From assembly GCA_030837445.1 (NCBI GenBank), contig JAUPKM010000371.1, positions 1-7,631 of the forward strand: a DNA stretch of 7,631 nucleotides, written 5' to 3'. Shown here one piece after another: positions 6,354-7,631 of the stretch. The notes below the pieces were generated by a model that was given only the letters and a program-made list of their open reading frames with translations, made no database searches and had not been told where the DNA came from. The first letter of the stretch is position 1. Each line of letters starts with the position of its first letter. The translations under genes and the position numbers were made by a program. The DNA comes from Actinomycetota bacterium. GTDB lineage: Bacteria; Actinomycetota; Actinomycetes; S36-B12; UBA10799.

Positions 6354-6431
6354 CTGTCGGACTGTCGGGGGTCGGGGCGATACTGGAATCCATCAGCGGC
6401 CAGCAGCAGGCCCAGAGGCGAAGGGAACGCG

Positions 6432-6566
6432 ATGTGCGAGTTCTGCGGGAAGGTCCCGTTCCAGACGACGGTCGAGTGCACCACTCTGTACGGCGAGCAG
6501 GTCGTGCACCGGATCTGCCTGTTGTGCCGGACCCGGTCGTGTCCGTTCGGGCACTACCGCAACTGA
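6432..6566 (+). CDS. 44-residue Cys-rich zinc-knuckle mini-protein
   Basis: A very small protein with six cysteines and two histidines: C2-x2-C5, C16, H26, C29-x2-C32, C37 and H41. Two CxxC knuckles 24 residues apart are the arrangement of a zinc ribbon or treble-clef fold, with MCEFCGK and RICLLCRTR as the knuckles. I know no named family for it. The ATG has a good ribosome-binding site, GAAGGG, with 6-nt spacing, and the longer upstream frame looks non-coding. The stop is 4 nt before the ATG of the macrodomain gene, so the two are almost certainly co-transcribed and probably translationally coupled. A zinc-stabilised partner or nucleic-acid-binding role with the macrodomain protein is inference from context only. 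Confidence 0.75.
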   Translation: MCEFCGKVPFQTTVECTTLYGEQVVHRICLLCRTRSCPFGHYRN

Positions 6567-6570
6567 TCCG

Positions 6571-7194
6571 ATGAACGCGCTCACCGTTGTCCGGGCGGAC
6601 ATCACCACGCTCGACGTCGACGCGATCGTGAACGCGGCCAACTCCAGGCTGCGGCCCGGCGGCGGCGTCTGCGGCGCCATCCACCGCGCAGCCGGCCCGC
6701 AATTGGCGCACGCGTGCGCCGCCATCGGTGGCTGCCCGACTGGAGGCGCGGTCACCACCGACGGTTTCGACCTGCCCGCCCGGCACGTGATCCATGCCGT
6801 GGGTCCACGCTGGGCCGGCGGTCATGCAGGCGAGGAGGAGGCGCTCGCGTCGTGCTACCGCGCGATCCTGGAACAGGCCGACACCGTCGCCGCGGCCACC
6901 GTGGCTATCCCCTCGATCAGCACAGGTATCTACGGCTTTCCCCTTCAGCCCGCCTGCGACATAGCCCTGGAAACCTTGGTTGAGGCCTTACCCCGTCACC
7001 GGGTGACGGAGGTGTTCCTGGTGGCGTTCGACGACCGCACCGCCACGGCACTGGAGGCCTCACTTCACACCGTGACCCCGATCCGCCGCGGTCCCACCGT
7101 GACCGATCTACATCGGGAGTTCGCCGCCGATCCGATCCATGACGATTGGGGAGAAGACCCGCACGACTCCCCGGCGGCGCCGGTCGATCGGTGA
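6571..7194 (+). CDS. Macrodomain protein, MacroD/YmdB-like
   Basis: A 207-residue protein whose first 165 or so residues form a macrodomain, which binds ADP-ribose and in the MacroD/YmdB class removes it from proteins or deacetylates O-acetyl-ADP-ribose. Visible motifs in order: RADITTLDVDAIVNAANS (8-25), the GGGVCGAIHRAAG loop (30-42), VIHAVGPRW (73-81) and IPSISTGIYGFP (113-124), all close to E. coli YmdB. Asn21 and Asn24 of NAAN are kept, but the Asp that follows GGGV in YmdB and MacroD1, important for catalysis, is Cys34 here. So hydrolase activity is uncertain and ligand binding more secure. Residues 170-207 are an extra acidic/Pro tail (DDWGEDP). It starts 4 nt after the mini-protein stop, with only a weak ribosome-binding site, suggesting translational coupling. 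The long frame upstream is spurious. Confidence 0.9.
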   Translation: MNALTVVRADITTLDVDAIVNAANSRLRPGGGVCGAIHRAAGPQLAHACAAIGGCPTGGAVTTDGFDLPARHVIHAVGPRWAGGHAGEEEALASCYRAILEQADTVAAATVAIPSISTGIYGFPLQPACDIALETLVEALPRHRVTEVFLVAFDDRTATALEASLHTVTPIRRGPTVTDLHREFAADPIHDDWGEDPHDSPAAPVDR

Positions 7195-7221
7195 GGCATC
7201 TGCTGGACCGCAATGCCGTTA

Positions 7222-7245
7222 CCGGGTCGTCCGCGAACCGACCGG
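7222..7245. terminator. Weak bulged hairpin after the macrodomain gene
   Basis: CCGG-g-TCG (7222-7229) can pair with CGACCGG (7239-7245), leaving one bulged G and a 9-nt loop, 28 bp after the macrodomain stop and before the convergent mini-gene. It has no T-run and such short GC pairings are common in DNA of this composition. It is the only terminator candidate I see in this gap. Confidence 0.2.
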
Positions 7246-7300
7246 GCGGGTCGCCAGGTACCTGAAGGCGTTGGAAATCCCGCCGTTTGACTCCGACTGG

Positions 7301-7453
7301 TCAGAAAGTGCTTCGGTACGGCTCGCGACTCTTGGGGGCGATCACGTTTCCGACCGCCTTCGACGCAACGATCACGGCCGCGCAGACGGCGAGCGTCTTG
7401 TAGAGGCTCCGGCGCTCCTTGGCTTTCTGCTCGGCCCGGCGATAGGCCTGCAT
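7301..7453 (-). CDS. Possible 50-residue single-helix membrane mini-protein
   Basis: An open frame ending in TGA at 7303-7301 encodes a basic N-terminus (MQAYRRAEQKAKERRS), one hydrophobic helix at about residues 18-39 (YKTLAVCAAVIVASKAVGNV) and a short polar tail, a common layout for small membrane proteins. Codon third positions are GC-rich in this frame. It lies 47 nt downstream of the partial gene at the right edge, in the same direction, so the two may form an operon. ATG 7453 is the only standard in-frame start and has a weak ribosome-binding site. A perfect AAGGAGG at 7492-7486 is 32 nt further upstream and serves no in-frame start, so the true start or the frame near 7460-7500 is doubtful. 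I recognise no family. Confidence 0.5.
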   Translation of the reverse strand: MQAYRRAEQKAKERRSLYKTLAVCAAVIVASKAVGNVIAPKSREPYRSTF

Positions 7454-7500
7454 CGTGAGGTTCTCAACGTCGGATTCCCTCTCATCCTCCTTGGCGTCAT

Positions 7501-7631
7501 TCAGTTCGTGTGCGGCGTGGGCAGGTGGGGTCCGAGGTAGCCGACGTAGACGGTGCCGTCGACGGCGGTCGCGTCGTAGTAGTGCAGACGAGGACTGATG
7601 AGCCCGGACTGGATGATCTTGAAGTGCGCAC
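7501..7631 (-). CDS. C-terminal 42 residues of an unidentified protein (5' end outside window)
   Basis: The - strand frame runs from the right edge to a TGA at 7503-7501. The visible part includes HFKIIQSGLISPRLHYYD, then VYVGYLGPHLPTPHTN at the very end. Endings of the form VxVGYxGxHLxxxxTN recur, as far as I recall, in uncharacterised actinobacterial proteins, where the tail folds back as beta strands of a small C-terminal domain; the catalytic or binding part would be off the edge. Codon use is typical for the window. I cannot name the protein from its tail. The next possible gene on the same strand follows within 50 nt. Confidence 0.65.
   Translation of the reverse strand, partial: AHFKIIQSGLISPRLHYYDATAVDGTVYVGYLGPHLPTPHTN

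Larger units (their letters stand above)
6100..6431. other. 332-bp divergent intergenic region with regulatory elements
   Basis: This gene-free stretch lies between the sigma factor gene (-) and the Cys-rich mini-protein gene (+). It contains the sigma-type promoter motif at 6211-6247, a 9-bp inverted repeat at 6318-6353, and a tandem 8-bp repeat at 6351-6366. The sigma side would have an untranslated leader of about 100 nt, holding short self-complementary words CAGGCCTG (6141-6148) and CCGGCCGG (6151-6158). I find no start codon with a ribosome-binding site and no coding-like frame. Confidence 0.6.

Noticed and set aside
5982..6431. N-terminal extension of the Cys-rich mini-protein frame
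   Set aside because: Arg-rich, compositionally non-coding, and partly antisense to the sigma gene; ATG 6432 has a good ribosome-binding site.
5836..6570. N-terminal extension of the macrodomain frame
   Set aside because: It overlaps the sigma gene antisense and the mini-protein gene; the protein resembles a macrodomain only from ATG 6571.
6571..7194. Assignment of the macrodomain protein to the zinc-dependent macrodomain class of SirTM operons
   Set aside because: The Cys in the loop suggested it, but the loop otherwise matches MacroD/YmdB and there is no sirtuin, lipoate ligase or GcvH-like gene nearby.
7139..7540. 133-residue + strand open frame at the right end
   Set aside because: It begins inside the macrodomain gene and is antisense to two better - strand frames; no ribosome-binding site or domain pattern.

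Overview
This is a high-GC window with frequent GTG starts and strong third-position GC bias. The families present (a DUF475/TerC-like membrane protein and an ECF sigma factor with a fused zinc-motif/membrane/proline-rich tail) point to an actinomycete chromosome. Genus cannot be resolved by eye. I see no tRNA, rRNA, CRISPR array, transposase or integrase.

Left part (1-3274): the 3' end of an unidentified + strand gene meets a - strand DUF475 membrane protein, and the two stop codons share one CTAG. A + strand GNAT acetyltransferase follows, then a - strand DUF1905 protein, then a divergent + strand protein with about eight membrane helices and no assigned function. A perfect 15-bp hairpin at 3295-3332 separates this part from the next.

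Middle (3383-6247), the most interesting part: an ECF-type sigma factor gene (- strand) carries a C-terminal HxxxCxxC motif, one membrane helix and a long Pro-rich tail. Just downstream on the same strand lies a gene for a secreted protein with FN3-like segments. Upstream of both genes, in the same orientation, sits the same composite motif, GAAAAGTGT-N16-GGA-N2-CTCTTAC, with identical spacing (4692-4728 and 6211-6247). The simplest reading is that the membrane-tethered sigma factor drives its own gene and the secreted protein gene. This would be a self-contained envelope-signalling module with an unusual promoter sequence. A hairpin at the end of the sigma gene is consistent with two separate transcripts.

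Right part (6432-7631): a 44-residue Cys-rich mini-protein (two CxxC knuckles) is followed 4 nt later by a MacroD/YmdB-like macrodomain protein. In the latter the Asp of the GGGVDG loop is replaced by Cys. The two look like one translationally coupled operon, probably concerned with ADP-ribose. The window ends with two - strand items: a 50-residue single-helix membrane mini-protein, and the C-terminus of an unidentified gene running off the right edge.
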